This document shows, piece by piece, positions 1 to 10,377 of a stretch of DNA of 64,000 nucleotides. This DNA comes from Trileptium ribeirensis (taxonomy: Eukaryota; Nematoda; Enoplea; Enoplida; Thoracostomopsidae): positions 1 through 64,000 of the forward strand of contig JASANE010026793.1 of assembly GCA_030248225.1 (NCBI GenBank), written 5' to 3'. The translations under genes and the position numbers were made by a program. Within the stretch, counting starts at the first letter, position 1, and each line of letters starts with the position of its first letter. The notes beneath the pieces were generated by a model, which did not search any database, had not been told where the DNA came from, and saw only the letters and a list, made by a program, of their open reading frames with translations.

Positions 1-125
1 TATACAAAATATAAAATCGCAGACTTTTATACAAAATATAAAACCGCAGACTTTTATACAAAATATAAAACCGCAGACTTTTATACAAAATATTGAACCA
101 CATACTTTTATACAAAATATTAGCC
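1..125. repeat. 27-bp minisatellite, about 4.6 copies
   Basis: Direct tandem repeats of a 27-bp AT-rich unit begin at positions 1, 28, 55, 82 and 109, each opening with TATACAAAATAT and the first four carrying a CGCAGAC-type or CACATAC tail. The array is cut by the window start, so its true length is unknown. The last copies diverge and the pattern is lost by about 125. No coding potential is seen. Confidence 0.9.
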
Positions 126-916
126 GTGAACAACAAAGTCAATAATTTCATACAGAATTTCTCCTAACGCGAAACGACCCTTGTAAGTACGACCAGCTCT
201 ATCCCAATGCATCCCAGTCCAATTTTGGTTGTCAACGTCCTAAAATCCGTGACAGGGTCGGAACGACCCTGTTACATATATACCAGCGGGATCCCTGCTT
301 TTCACGAAGTGGTGTTTCGTGGGTTGACGCAAATGGCTCTAACTCGCCCAGCTGTATAATTAAGGAAAGTTTGGCGCATTGTTGTTATAAGATTGGTCTT
401 AAAGGACGTCTTTTTAAAAGGCAATGCCATGACGCATTTCAGTAGAGGTAAATGTATATCTGCAAAATATCCAGTTGAGCTCGTATGCCAGAAACAATGC
501 GCATTTTATATTCAATGCCATACGTAGTTGCAGAAATCAACACAGTTTTAATCGCAAACACATAAATTGCTATTTAGCAAAAGCCACTTCGTATTTAAAA
601 ATGCTGCACAAAACATGTATTGCATTGCAACAGTCCTTGTACTTAATAACCACAAGCTGAAAATCGGGAGGTCCAAACGAACCTAGATATGAAATCACAA
701 CGGGCTAAAATGTGGCGTGGGTAAGCTTGAGATGTATGGGCAGTCGAAAAGTGAGTGACAAAACTGAGAGGGGAGGATCGACAATCTAGATGGACCCCCG
801 CAAGCTAACAATTGGAGAGTTCTAATATTCGCGACGGTCGCGGTAGTTTTAGACGCCTGGATACTAATGTATGGCATTTATATACGTTTTGCTGAATGGT
901 TTCCACAAATCCGATC
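126..916. other. no gene recognised
   Basis: I see no supportable gene here. Short open frames have no recognisable protein character. The stretch is the 3' flank of the minus-strand TTR-like gene that ends at 917. Confidence 0.5.
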
Positions 917-2883
917 TCAAAAACAGCTTCTTGATTCGCTATGATATTCCATTTCTAAATTGATTTCACCCAAATCCATGATCGCCTGCTCATCAAGTCG
1001 ATTAATATAGCGATCGGGTATTTTGATAATAATTTCACGTTGACATGGTTTTTCGGTTAGCTGTTGCTCGGTTTTGGAAGAACGTCCTGGCACTTTTAGC
1101 GATGTAAAATCATTGCAATCATGATAGATACGAACCTCAGGATCGATTGGTGTGATTTCTTTTGCACTTCCATCGAGTTCGAAATGTCCGTTACCATCAG
1201 TACGATCATCGTCCATTTGGTCGTCGATTCCAACTAGAAAAGTTATAAAATTATTGTCCCCAAATGTTTATAATCGATATCCACGCCTTTAGACCGAATT
1301 CGTCTGAGTTCGACGAATAACCAGTGAGATGTCAAATGCGACACTGTCAAGCTAGTATCCCATCAACGCCATCCAACATAGCCATGTTTCTCTGCAAATG
1401 ATTTACGGGTATAAAGAAACAAGCTAAACGCAGATATATAGTAAACATTGATGGGCACCGAAGCCAAAATTTCCTGGAGGGGTATAAATGAAATGTAGAT
1501 CCTACCGTTTCCGACATATTATGCACATATGCCTTAAATCAGGTTACTATATGAGCCTTACACTTATGCATAAAACTACAAATAAGAAGAGACAAACGTA
1601 ACATTTAGGTGCGCACAATATGGTTCTTCTTTTTCAAAAACAGACAAATAGATTGCGTCCAGTCTCAATTTAGTGAACGCGAGCAGTACGAACAAATTCC
1701 AGTACATTTTCCGAATTTGAAGGTGTGTGCGCATTTACTAAATAGCATGCCGGGTAGGGCCCCTAAGGTTGACATGAACCCCGAGTCGGATCAGCTGGAC
1801 ACGCGGTCACAGAGTACCTACAAAGCGTAAAAGAAAACTAAAGAAAAAGGTGGATCGTTGCACTATTTATTAAGTAAACACGATCAGTAAATTGCTTTTC
1901 TTGTAGTAAAATAGTGATTGGGAATAGCGTCTACCTGTTGTCGCATTGAAAAGCGTTATCGCATAAGAAAACAGTGACTGGCTCGGGTTATCCGCTTTCA
2001 GATGGTGAACTCACCTCGCAAAATAACAATTCAGGCGCACGCAAATGACATTTACTTTGTACATTTTTTATGAAAGCCGGAACAGAGGTACGTCTTTTAC
2101 AAAACTGTAGCATTTCTATGAAAACCGTCGGTAGGGCAATGATAATGTGTCGAGATTTAGTGCGTCGTCCTGGTTATGAATGTCCGCACTGTTTGGAATT
2201 TTTTCCCACCTGAGTCCCGGCCCCGTTGAATACGTAGTCAGGGTCGCACACAAACCTAAATCAATTCTTGGGATACACTGTACGCTGTTACCCAATACAT
2301 TTTTGTTTACGTTGTCGCAACACCGTTATGCTACTGTTTTCGATTACTGTACCGGATACTGTCTGTAGTGAATGCGGTGTATTTTGATGTCGTTAGCTTT
2401 TATAATTTTAATATTTGTATCTAGAAAATGCACGTTGAAAAGATGATAGCTTTGCTTTTGATTGAAAAGAAAACATAAATATGGATGACATCCTGTTGTC
2501 GAGGTTTTGCCTGAAACTGTGTACAGTATTGCGCTGCAAAAAAGCAATATCAACTGATTTTGCTTGCAATAATACAGCTTTAAACAAACAAACCATGAAT
2601 TAGCTTCAAAACGACACATTTTGTATTAGAATTAAACAGCCGGAAGGCTCCTATTTTAGACCGATTAAACTACATTAAAATAAAACTGCAGCTCGGCCTT
2701 ACAATCATCGTCGTCCATTAGGTCAACTTGAACATTCTGTGCTTTCGAAGGATCAGACGGACAAATCACGCGACCTTTAGCGCGGATCCTTTGATTTCTG
2801 CCCAAAATATTAGCATCGGTCACCAAAGGCACCGCGATTACAAACCCAATAGCCAATACCCAATCAATGCGATGCAAAAGCAT
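917..2883 (-). CDS. transthyretin-like (TTR/TTL) secreted protein, two exons
   Basis: Exon 1 runs 2883-2703 and exon 2 1233-917. The donor GTAAGG follows 2703 and the acceptor TTTCTAG precedes 1233; joining gives 498 nt, 165 residues plus stop, in frame. The start ATG at 2883 opens a hydrophobic signal peptide (about residues 1-24, MLLHRIDWVLAIGFVIAV), so the product is probably secreted. Next come a first beta-strand block with GRVICP and VDLMDDDD, then the family core in exon 2: NGHFELDGS, then TPIDPEVRIYHDCND, PCQRE, IKIPDRYI, and the closing LGEINLEMEY with a final Cys. This is the usual order and size of nematode TTL proteins, which form a small beta-sandwich related to transthyretin; some act as extracellular signals or bridging factors, but the role of this member is unknown. 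About 16 residues between HDCND and PCQRE look like an insertion relative to typical members. The intron is 1.47 kb and holds at 1757-1778 a sequence like the TIR of the MITE at 6353-6569. Confidence 0.88.
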
Positions 2884-3479
2884 ATTTTGCCCTTATGTCA
2901 AATGCTAAAACCATAATATATATCGTGTAGAAAGTTCGCTGGCTTACGAGGGGTCCTTTGGGAAAGGGGATTTTGAAATTAAAAGGAAAACAAAATTTTC
3001 CCAATTTTTAGGATATTTCTTAATTTCTCCCAATTACTACCGTTTTAGCTAAAATTTTCTGCGCGCCTTCGACGGCCGGCACAGGAGGAGGGATGCAGAG
3101 CTTTCAACGGAATTTGAATTAGGCACTTAGGGCACAATCCCTACGTTTTATCGACACCTACGGTAATGCATAATTATCGTTAGCGAAAAACTAGTTAATG
3201 TTCAAGAATGTTTGGGATTTTCCTGCTAGAGTTGAGAAATCCAAACGTAGATTTCGTCGATCATATATGTTCATAAATAAGGCCAGAGGAGCTCGCGCAA
3301 TCGAACACCCGTGTTTAATCTCCCAACAAAAGGTGCAACTATAAAAGCAAAAAAGAACAATATATAACGTATTCCAATGACGTACTCACAGTACTTGCTC
3401 CCTCAGTATGAATATTAAAAGCACAAAAGCAAGAATATACACTTATTCAAACTCATAATACTGACCGAAATTTATGCGG
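2884..3479. other. intergenic; no gene recognised
   Basis: This is the 5' flank of the TTR-like gene. A run of A/T-rich sequence around 2985-3060 is followed by a short GC-rich patch (about 3060-3095). The AT-rich run ending in AGCTAAAATTTTCTGCGCGC resembles sequence near 56960-56995, so it may be a repeat fragment. No open frame is convincing. Confidence 0.4.
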
Positions 3480-3894
3480 CGTTTACGTTGTAAAGGTCCC
3501 CCATATGAAAATTTTGTCCCCCAATGGTCTAGGCCACACCATCCAGTGGTGCACGGTATATACCTACACTTAGCATGCAACAGATGGTGTACCGGACACC
3601 ATCAACTTAATTATAGTGGCTAAATCTACTGTTTGTTTATTACTGACGGTGTCAAGGACAGCATCCGAAAACACATTATATAAAGCGTGTAAATAACAGC
3701 ATGGTGTAGCTAACACCATATAAATTGTATGGTGTAGTCTACACCATACTATTATCGACACTACACTACATATGCATACTATCTGAAAATACAATCACAA
3801 ACACCTTGGTGTCAAAGACACCATATATTTTATGGTGGCAGAGACACTCAGGGTGGACAAAACTTTCACATGGGGGTCCTTTATAACGTAAACG
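3480..3894. mobile_element. MITE with ~46-bp terminal inverted repeats and palindrome cluster
   Basis: The left end CGTTTACGTTGTAAAGG at 3480 is matched in inverse by the right end CCTTTATAACGTAAACG ending at 3894, and the match runs on with a few mismatches for about 46 bp through the CCCCCAT and TTTTGTCC blocks. The 415-bp element has no open frame of note. Inside are four 19-bp palindromes of the form ATGGTGT-N5-ACACCAT at 3584-3602, 3701-3719, 3729-3747 and 3806-3824 (the last begins TT). The flanks share ATGC, but no clear target duplication can be defined, so the superfamily is unknown. Confidence 0.78.
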
Positions 3895-4899
3895 ATGCAT
3901 TAAGCTAAAATCAGATAGAGGTGGAGAAGACTTCCAGTCTAATAGGCTCACGCAATGTGCGTCCTCGTATTAGCTGGTTAACTCATAGAAGAAAAATAAT
4001 TTCCCCGTTTCACACTTGACCTAGCCCCTCGACCATTTTAGGGCGTTCTTGTTCCCTACAATATACTGAAGCGGATAAAAATTTTGATATAAGAATTTTT
4101 TAAAAATGGATAGTGTCAGAATGTAAATCACGCTCTACATCTACATCTATTTTTTTCAAATAGCACGAACAGCGAGCGACACAATAAAGTTAAAACCCAC
4201 ACTCTCTGTATGATCGTGATATAGACCGGAATGCCCGGTAGGTCATGCAGCAAACTATGTTACATCAAGTTTAACTTACTTTTCAATGGGATAATGGTAC
4301 GATTTTGGAAAGTGTATGCACGATTGCAGTGTACAGAACGTGCATCGTGTCCTTTTTCACTTCCAGACCGTTCCTGATGCACAACTTACAGAATTCCGCA
4401 GTTCCCGCAAAATGATGTATGTGACTTCTAGAGGGCAAGGCGTTGTGAACTATGAGAACAGATTTTTACTTGCACAGTTTTCAAAACAATGAAGGAGTTG
4501 CTTGCACTATGCATATACAATATCACGTCGCCCCGTCCCCCGGAATTTTTCGAGCGTATCATGTAATTCTCCCTCACCCCCTGAATTTATTCGCATTTGC
4601 GCCCTTGCGGATCATCTGTCTTTCAGCGTTAAACGCCTCACCTTAGAAAGTGGCAATTTCTTCCTGGGGTGGGCCAAATTTTGTGGATATCAGGTATTTC
4701 TGCAGTATATACTTTCGCTGTTAAATCAGCAAATTGGAAAACAAGCGACCTCCGATCATAAAACCTTTCATATTTGCATTTTCCGAACGCCGTACTTGAT
4801 GACTACATAACGGATATTTTTATAAAATTCTGGAACGGCCCGGTATTACTGTAGAAGTTGTCCTGAAGGCCAAACCATCCACTGGGTTTTCCCTTCTCT
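3895..4899. other. no gene recognised
   Basis: Nothing supportable is seen. The stretch may hold the decayed 3' end of the minus-strand LINE whose recognisable part starts near 4900, but I could not match protein motifs here. Confidence 0.35.
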
Positions 4900-7480
4900 T
4901 TTAATCAGCCATATAATGGCCTTTACATCTCGTTTTCTTTCAATATTCAACTTCTACCACTATTGACGCTTCGGAGATTTTAGTTTTTCACGCGAGACTG
5001 GACTGTATCTGATTGGGTAGAGGCTGATACGAACCACGAATTTTTCGGCCTCGGTAATAACGCTTTCTGGTGGGCAGACAATGTGCCCAAGCGTGTTTTA
5101 GAACATGGACGCGGCCGATAGTACGATATTCCAAAAGGCGGAATATTTTTTCACATGGACTATCTTGCTACTAATAAAATCAAAATTGTTAGTCACTTTG
5201 AACCCTCGAGCACTGAATTTTATCCCATGCGTAATTAAACAAACCGGAGTACAACGTCGGTGATCCCGCAAGGCATCTTCTTCATTAGCACTGCCCGGAG
5301 TAACAATGACTGTTGGACTTTTCGTCCTTCACAGCCCGCTGCAGTTTCGAAACGCTGTAAGGCATTGAAAACATTAGCTACTTTTGTTGAGAAGACAGCA
5401 AAAGGTATGATCGGCGCATTTTGCAATCTTCCTAATCCCTGCTATTGGCACCCTCTTATCTGTTTAAGCCGTACGAACATGGATCGCAAAATCTTCAGTA
5501 GCAAATACGTACAATGCTGGCGATACAAGACAACGCTGCCGCACACCCCTCATAACGGAGAAACAGTCAGATAAGAAACCATTATATAAACCATAAAACA
5601 GCAGTTGCACCACAACGGATTAGAAATCATTTTAATTGTAGTACTGAGAATTTGTCTAAAACCAAACGAGTTGAGAACCCGAAAAAGGCAATGCCACTCT
5701 AAAATATCACAACCAAAAAAAGTGATCAATACTCTCGAAAATCCCTTTTAGTCTCCTCAATTTTGCAATGTTTACAGTATTATAAATGTTTAAAACAACA
5801 TCCGTTATATTTCTTCCAAGTAAACTGTTGCATTGATCGGAGTGTCCTATAGACCAGACCACATAACCTTCTCTAACTTTGTAGAAAGCTCTTTAGCATA
5901 AATTTTATAAATTCTTCAACAAACGTTTATCGTTGCTTTTATAAATAATGCTTATCACACCGGCATAGAAGCTACGTGGCAGCTGATCAATGACAGGCTA
6001 TACATACGTGAAAATTTTTTACACAAATTAAGAAAATAGCTGTTGAAATCTATTGGTATTCCGTCCAGTCCAGAAGACTTGTTCCCAGCAATACCCCTAA
6101 TCACAGGTCTTTTCTTCTACCAAAATTATATGTTTCAGTAACTCAGGTTCGTATTCAGTTAGCTGTGGACTATTCGTTAAGAGGTCCACCGTTTCTGGTT
6201 CAGAAGTACGAGGCGGCGATTACAACTGCTGATAGTGTTATCTTACATCTGTTCAAATTTCCTCAATTCTGAGCGTTTGTTAAACTGTAAAACAGACGAG
6301 AACCTATCCTCTTTTTCTTTAGAGAACGTGCTGTCGACGATATCGTTTATCCGGCCCACGTCAACTTTAGGCGCCGGACGTTATAACGTTAGAAAAAAGA
6401 ACAGCTTAGAGCGGCGAATTCGGAGGGCGGCAGCCACCCGACGTAGGCTTACGCTTAGCCTTAGTACATGGCTCATATAGGGACCTTAGCTTAGGCTAAG
6501 ACTAAGGCTTAGTATATCGAGAACGACATGGCATACATTATCCTTCGGCCCCTAAAGCTGACATGGGCCGTTTATCCTATGTTTGTAGTGTGCTATATGC
6601 CTACAACTATTAACGTAAAAACGATTGAGAGCAGCTAAAACAAGTTTTAAGTTCTTTGGACTTCTCTTTAAATAAAAATCAAGGGGATTGTCTCTCAGCT
6701 GGTATTCCACGCAACTAATTGCATGCCGTACATCATTCCGTTGTTCCCGTCGTTTTCTGCATAAGCTAGCTGTAGCGTAGTCATTTTCCAGAAACGTTTT
6801 CGACGCTTTACAAAGATGTTTCCACTGTAATGAAAACCTTATGATCGCTGCATGTGTACAAGTAGGAGTTGAGTAATTTTTAAAGCAGTAACATAGATTT
6901 TGTGTAATCTCGACTCGCAGCCATAGCCACGTAACAGTATAAAGTCGACCGTTCGACGAACATTCTATAAATACCAAAAACGTTAAAAAATCCCATTAGA
7001 TTTTGAAAGTTTTCTCTTCCACTTTCTGCAGAAGCATTACTCCTGTCCAATTAGGTATTTAACAAATTATTAAAATCACCCAAAACGAATACTCCATCAT
7101 ACCTTAGACTATCAAAATCTCTTAGAAGATAATTTGGAAGATTAGCATAAAAGGTTCTCCTGGTAGTACATTATAATTCAGCCAAAAGCTTACCTACTCA
7201 CATAAGTCTTAAATAGACTCAATTAAATCCAAGAAGCGTAACAATTATCAATGAAACTGATCAGGGCGACGGACTTAGGCCATCGTCTGATACGCTGAAA
7301 CTAAAGTACCCTAAATGCTTGTCGAGCAAAGATTATAATAAATATTCGCTTTGCGAAAGAAACCGGTGGACTGCAACCAAAAACTGCCGTTGCCTCATTT
7401 CTGCAGCAAAATGCAAGCGGCCTTAGAACACAAGAAAATGCAACGCACCAGTTGTCTGCCCGCCGTAAATGAAAACATTA
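4900..7480 (-). mobile_element. decayed L1/Tx1-type non-LTR retrotransposon
   Basis: Read on the minus strand, several shifted frames give LINE motifs in the right order. An endonuclease piece reads GVFVLGDFNNL at 7098-7062 (GDFN is the APE signature), followed by a linker ORF at 6977-6552. The start of the reverse transcriptase reads GNKSSGLDGIPIDF at 6092-6050, then YAGVISIIYKSNDKR near 5970. Downstream are a block like the RT palm around 5830-5760 and ALQRFETAAGCEGRKVQQS at about 5350-5300; a further piece near 5030 (AEKFVVRISLYPI) fits the thumb region. The GLDGIP form and the FETAAGC block resemble L1/Tx1-type elements rather than CR1. Stops and frameshifts are many, so this is an old dead copy. 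Ends are approximate. A MITE at 6353-6569 sits inside it. Confidence 0.7.
6353..6569. mobile_element. 217-bp MITE with exact 8-bp target duplication
   Basis: The termini are GGCCCACGTCAACTTTAGG on the left and its near-perfect inverse ending GACATGGGCC on the right. They are flanked by identical 8-bp copies of GTTTATCC at 6345-6352 and 6570-6577. The interior contains palindromic CTTAG/CTAAG blocks (about 6445-6515). No coding capacity. An 8-bp duplication fits hAT or Merlin; the terminal GGCCCA is not the CAGGG of the hAT copies elsewhere in this window, so the family is unassigned. It interrupts the L1/Tx1-type LINE and is therefore younger. Confidence 0.85.
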
Positions 7481-7840
7481 GGTCAAGAAGATACTAATGC
7501 ATAGATTACGCTAAGTGAATTAGGTTTGTCGTGTGGCACACGTTTGTACGTGCGCTGTTGTTCGCTCTAACTCTGAGGTTTTTAGCAAACCAAGCAAACG
7601 CTCCTAATTAGCGGAGTTGTGGCTAGGGTGAAATGATCCAGATTCAATCCACCGTCGCAATTTTACAAAATACACAATAATTCATGGGGGAAGGGTTAAT
7701 TTTTTTCTAAAGGTGTTTGAAATTTTTGCTCCATTTTACTCACAATTTTATATATTGTATATATGTTCTGGTTTAAAATTTCAGTGTTTATACGTGAATT
7801 TTGCACATTAGTGTACATAGTGAAATAATATTGTGGTAAA
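7481..7840. other. flank between LINE and pogo-like element
   Basis: No gene is seen. It may include the 5' end of the pogo-type element, but I could not pair terminal inverted repeats between this stretch and 9600-9990. Confidence 0.3.
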
Positions 7841-9588
7841 ATGTGTACTAAACTATCAACACGAAAACGGAGTGTGCGTGATCCCGACAAGCTGTGTCGT
7901 GCCGTAGCAGCTGCAGTCAATAGTGGGAAAATGAAATCTAGCGAAGGTTCAGATCACTTTGAAATGTCAGCCAGCACAATACGCAAACATAAAGCTGGCA
8001 TTTAATGTCAAAATTAAAAACCAGGTCGTCCAGAGGAACTCTCCAGTGACCAAGAACATCGGGTCGTGACTGCTTGCCGAGAATTAGCAGATGTTGGCCT
8101 CCCCGTCAGACGCAAACAGTTAAAAGACATTGTTGCTGAGTTTGTGCGCTTTTCGGGATGAGAAAGTAGATTTACGAGTGGACGTCCAGGCGACAAAAGG
8201 GTCATGAACTCTTGAAAGCGGTGGAAACAAGAACTCAAATTCCGGCGCCCCGAGGCTTTGCAGCTGACAAGAGCCCAAGGTTTTTCACAGGAATGTATAG
8301 ATGCATGGTTTTCACTGGTCGAGGGCATTTATCGCTAAAAAACGTGTTAAACAAACCAGCACAACTTTTCAACGTTGTGCTGGTCATCAACGTTATCAAC
8401 CAGATTCAATGACGATCCGAATAGAGATGAAGTGTTTGTGCCAGCGGAAAGCAAGAACCCCTACAAATTGCAGCCCGGGGTGGTAAAAACTTCATCCCGG
8501 TGGTCAACTGCGTTAGTGCCGCTGGACCGGTCATACCGCCGTACATCATCTTCCGTGCTAAACATCTTTATGAAAATTGGTGCACGGGTGGACCGCCGGG
8601 CGCTAGATACAATAACTCTGTGAGAGGCTGGGTCGAGGGACAAATTTTTCATGACTGGCTCAAGGAAATATTTATCCCTGGCGTTCGGGATGTTGAACGC
8701 CCAATTCTTCTGTTTCTTGATGAGCATCAAGTCATTCCAGCGTTCGAATATTCGAGCTTGCGCAAGAGATCCAAATAATGTAATGTTGATATTTTTTTCG
8801 TCGCACATAACGCATGCTTAGCAGCAGTGTTATGTTCTTTATGGAGTTGTAATAAGAACATAGAAAGGCATTTTGAACGATTTCAAGTCGAAACAAGATT
8901 TAAATCGCTAAACAAAGAAATGTTTCCGAAATTGCAGGCTAGGCTGTTTCAGTGATCATTCAAACCCCAACTACGTGCTTCTGCGATTGCAAAAGCTGGG
9001 TTACATCCACTTGACAAGTTTGCTATCCCTGCCGAGAAAGTTAAGGTTTCGACACTAGTGAGGAGATCTGGAGATGGGCCAGCCAGTGCAACCGATGTGG
9101 TGCCGCTTAATTCAACCGAGGCCGGCCCTTCAACTGCTTCATAAACACCGACAAAGGCTATCCAGAGCGCAATTCGCGAGGTTTTTAGGCCTTCCGGGTC
9201 AACAATTGCAAATGCTAATCGTCTTCGCGTCAAACGAGATCTTGGCATTAGCATAGCGGGCTATGCAACAACTGAATCAGATGTCGTGAATCGGATTTCT
9301 TCTGCAAAGGGCAAAAGTACAGAGCTTGTTGGAAAGGAAACGAAGCCACACGCCTCTTTCAACATCTTCGGACGACGAACCCAGCTACAAGCGGGATTCT
9401 GATTTAGAAGAACCATCGTTCAATGAAAACGTGTGCATGGCGTGTGGTATAGAATAGGAGGAATCTGACTGTGAATAGCGTAATGTTTGGGCGGCTGTGA
9501 ACGGTGGATTTTTTGCGATTGTTTACCAGTGTTATGCGATGACGAAACAGATTATTTTTGCAAAAGATGCATGGCAAAACGTTACTGA
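7841..9588 (+). pseudogene. pogo/Tigger-type (DDE_1) transposase pseudogene with PHD-like tail
   Basis: The ATG at 7841 opens an N-terminal helix-turn-helix of the psq/pogo type (RKRSVRDPDKLCRAVAAAV, then SASTIRKHKAG). A GRP(E) hinge and a CENP-B-like DNA-binding block with RRKQLKDIV and ECIDAWFSLV follow in shifted frames. The DDE_1 core is clear: DPNRDEVFVP, NCVSAAGPVIPPYIIFRAK, WCTGGPPGARYNNS, then GQIFHDWLKEIFIPGV and ILLFLDEH at 8700-8725, which is the second catalytic Asp region with the usual GHGSH changed. The C-terminal part (LHPLDKFAIP) and a Cys-rich end at about 9430-9586 with CMACG, CERWIFCDC and YFCKRC spaced like a PHD finger complete it. At least five frame breaks or stops mean it cannot be active. 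Tigger-like transposases with added zinc fingers are known, so the tail is likely part of the element. Confidence 0.83.
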
Positions 9589-10231
9589 ACAGACAACTAA
9601 TCATTGCGCGAACAATTTGATGCTTTGAAAAAGTAAAGTCAATTATGTTGGGTTCGACATGTGTATTTTCGTTTTTACTAATCGTGTCTCCTTTTTAAAA
9701 ACGCTAAAAGTATTCTTATTATGCTATGTGGCCTTAGTAATGGCGTACGTAAACTTTAATACAAGTGTTCTAATTAAGACACAACTACCCTAACAAGAAC
9801 ACGTATATCCCCTTGTACTCGGGCGTTACCCTCCAGCGACCCCATTGATGAAATTTTTCCTAACTCTACCATATGATCGCAAGACGTAAGATGCACAACC
9901 AGTGTAAGGACACCAGGCTTACTCAAACACAGCAAGCGTTATGATCAAAAAATTGCCCCAAGTGTTCTCATTAGGCGGGTTCACTATACTATGTACAACA
10001 GTTCGTCGAGACTCAAGTTGAATACAAAATTGCTTAGCATACAAATATTATTAGTTGTATCTAAACCCACGATCATAATCAAATCAAATCTTACAATGGG
10101 TGTACCTCTTGATATGAAACAAACTGCTTCACCGCCCAAAAATACTAATCCAACACAAAATTCTGCTAACACTCCCGCCAGAAAAAACACTTACCATACC
10201 GTAATGCTGGACCTTTCCTAACTTTCAATTA
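9589..10231. other. no gene recognised
   Basis: The 3' flank of the pogo-type pseudogene. Open frames on both strands at 9984-10221 overlap each other and show no family motif. I could not place the right terminal repeat of the pogo element. Confidence 0.3.
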
Positions 10232-10377
10232 TACAGTCATGGACAAAAATAAAAACCAACGCGAAACGCCAACAAACGTAAACCTAAAACAAAATTCTTG
10301 TCGTAATTTAAAATGATTTTTGTATTTATAAACGAACGAACGTTGTTGCGTTCGTTTTTTGTGCACCTATTTTTGTC

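Noticed and set aside
1..125. CRISPR-like direct repeats
   Set aside because: The 27-bp units abut without unique spacers, in a eukaryotic context; this is a minisatellite.
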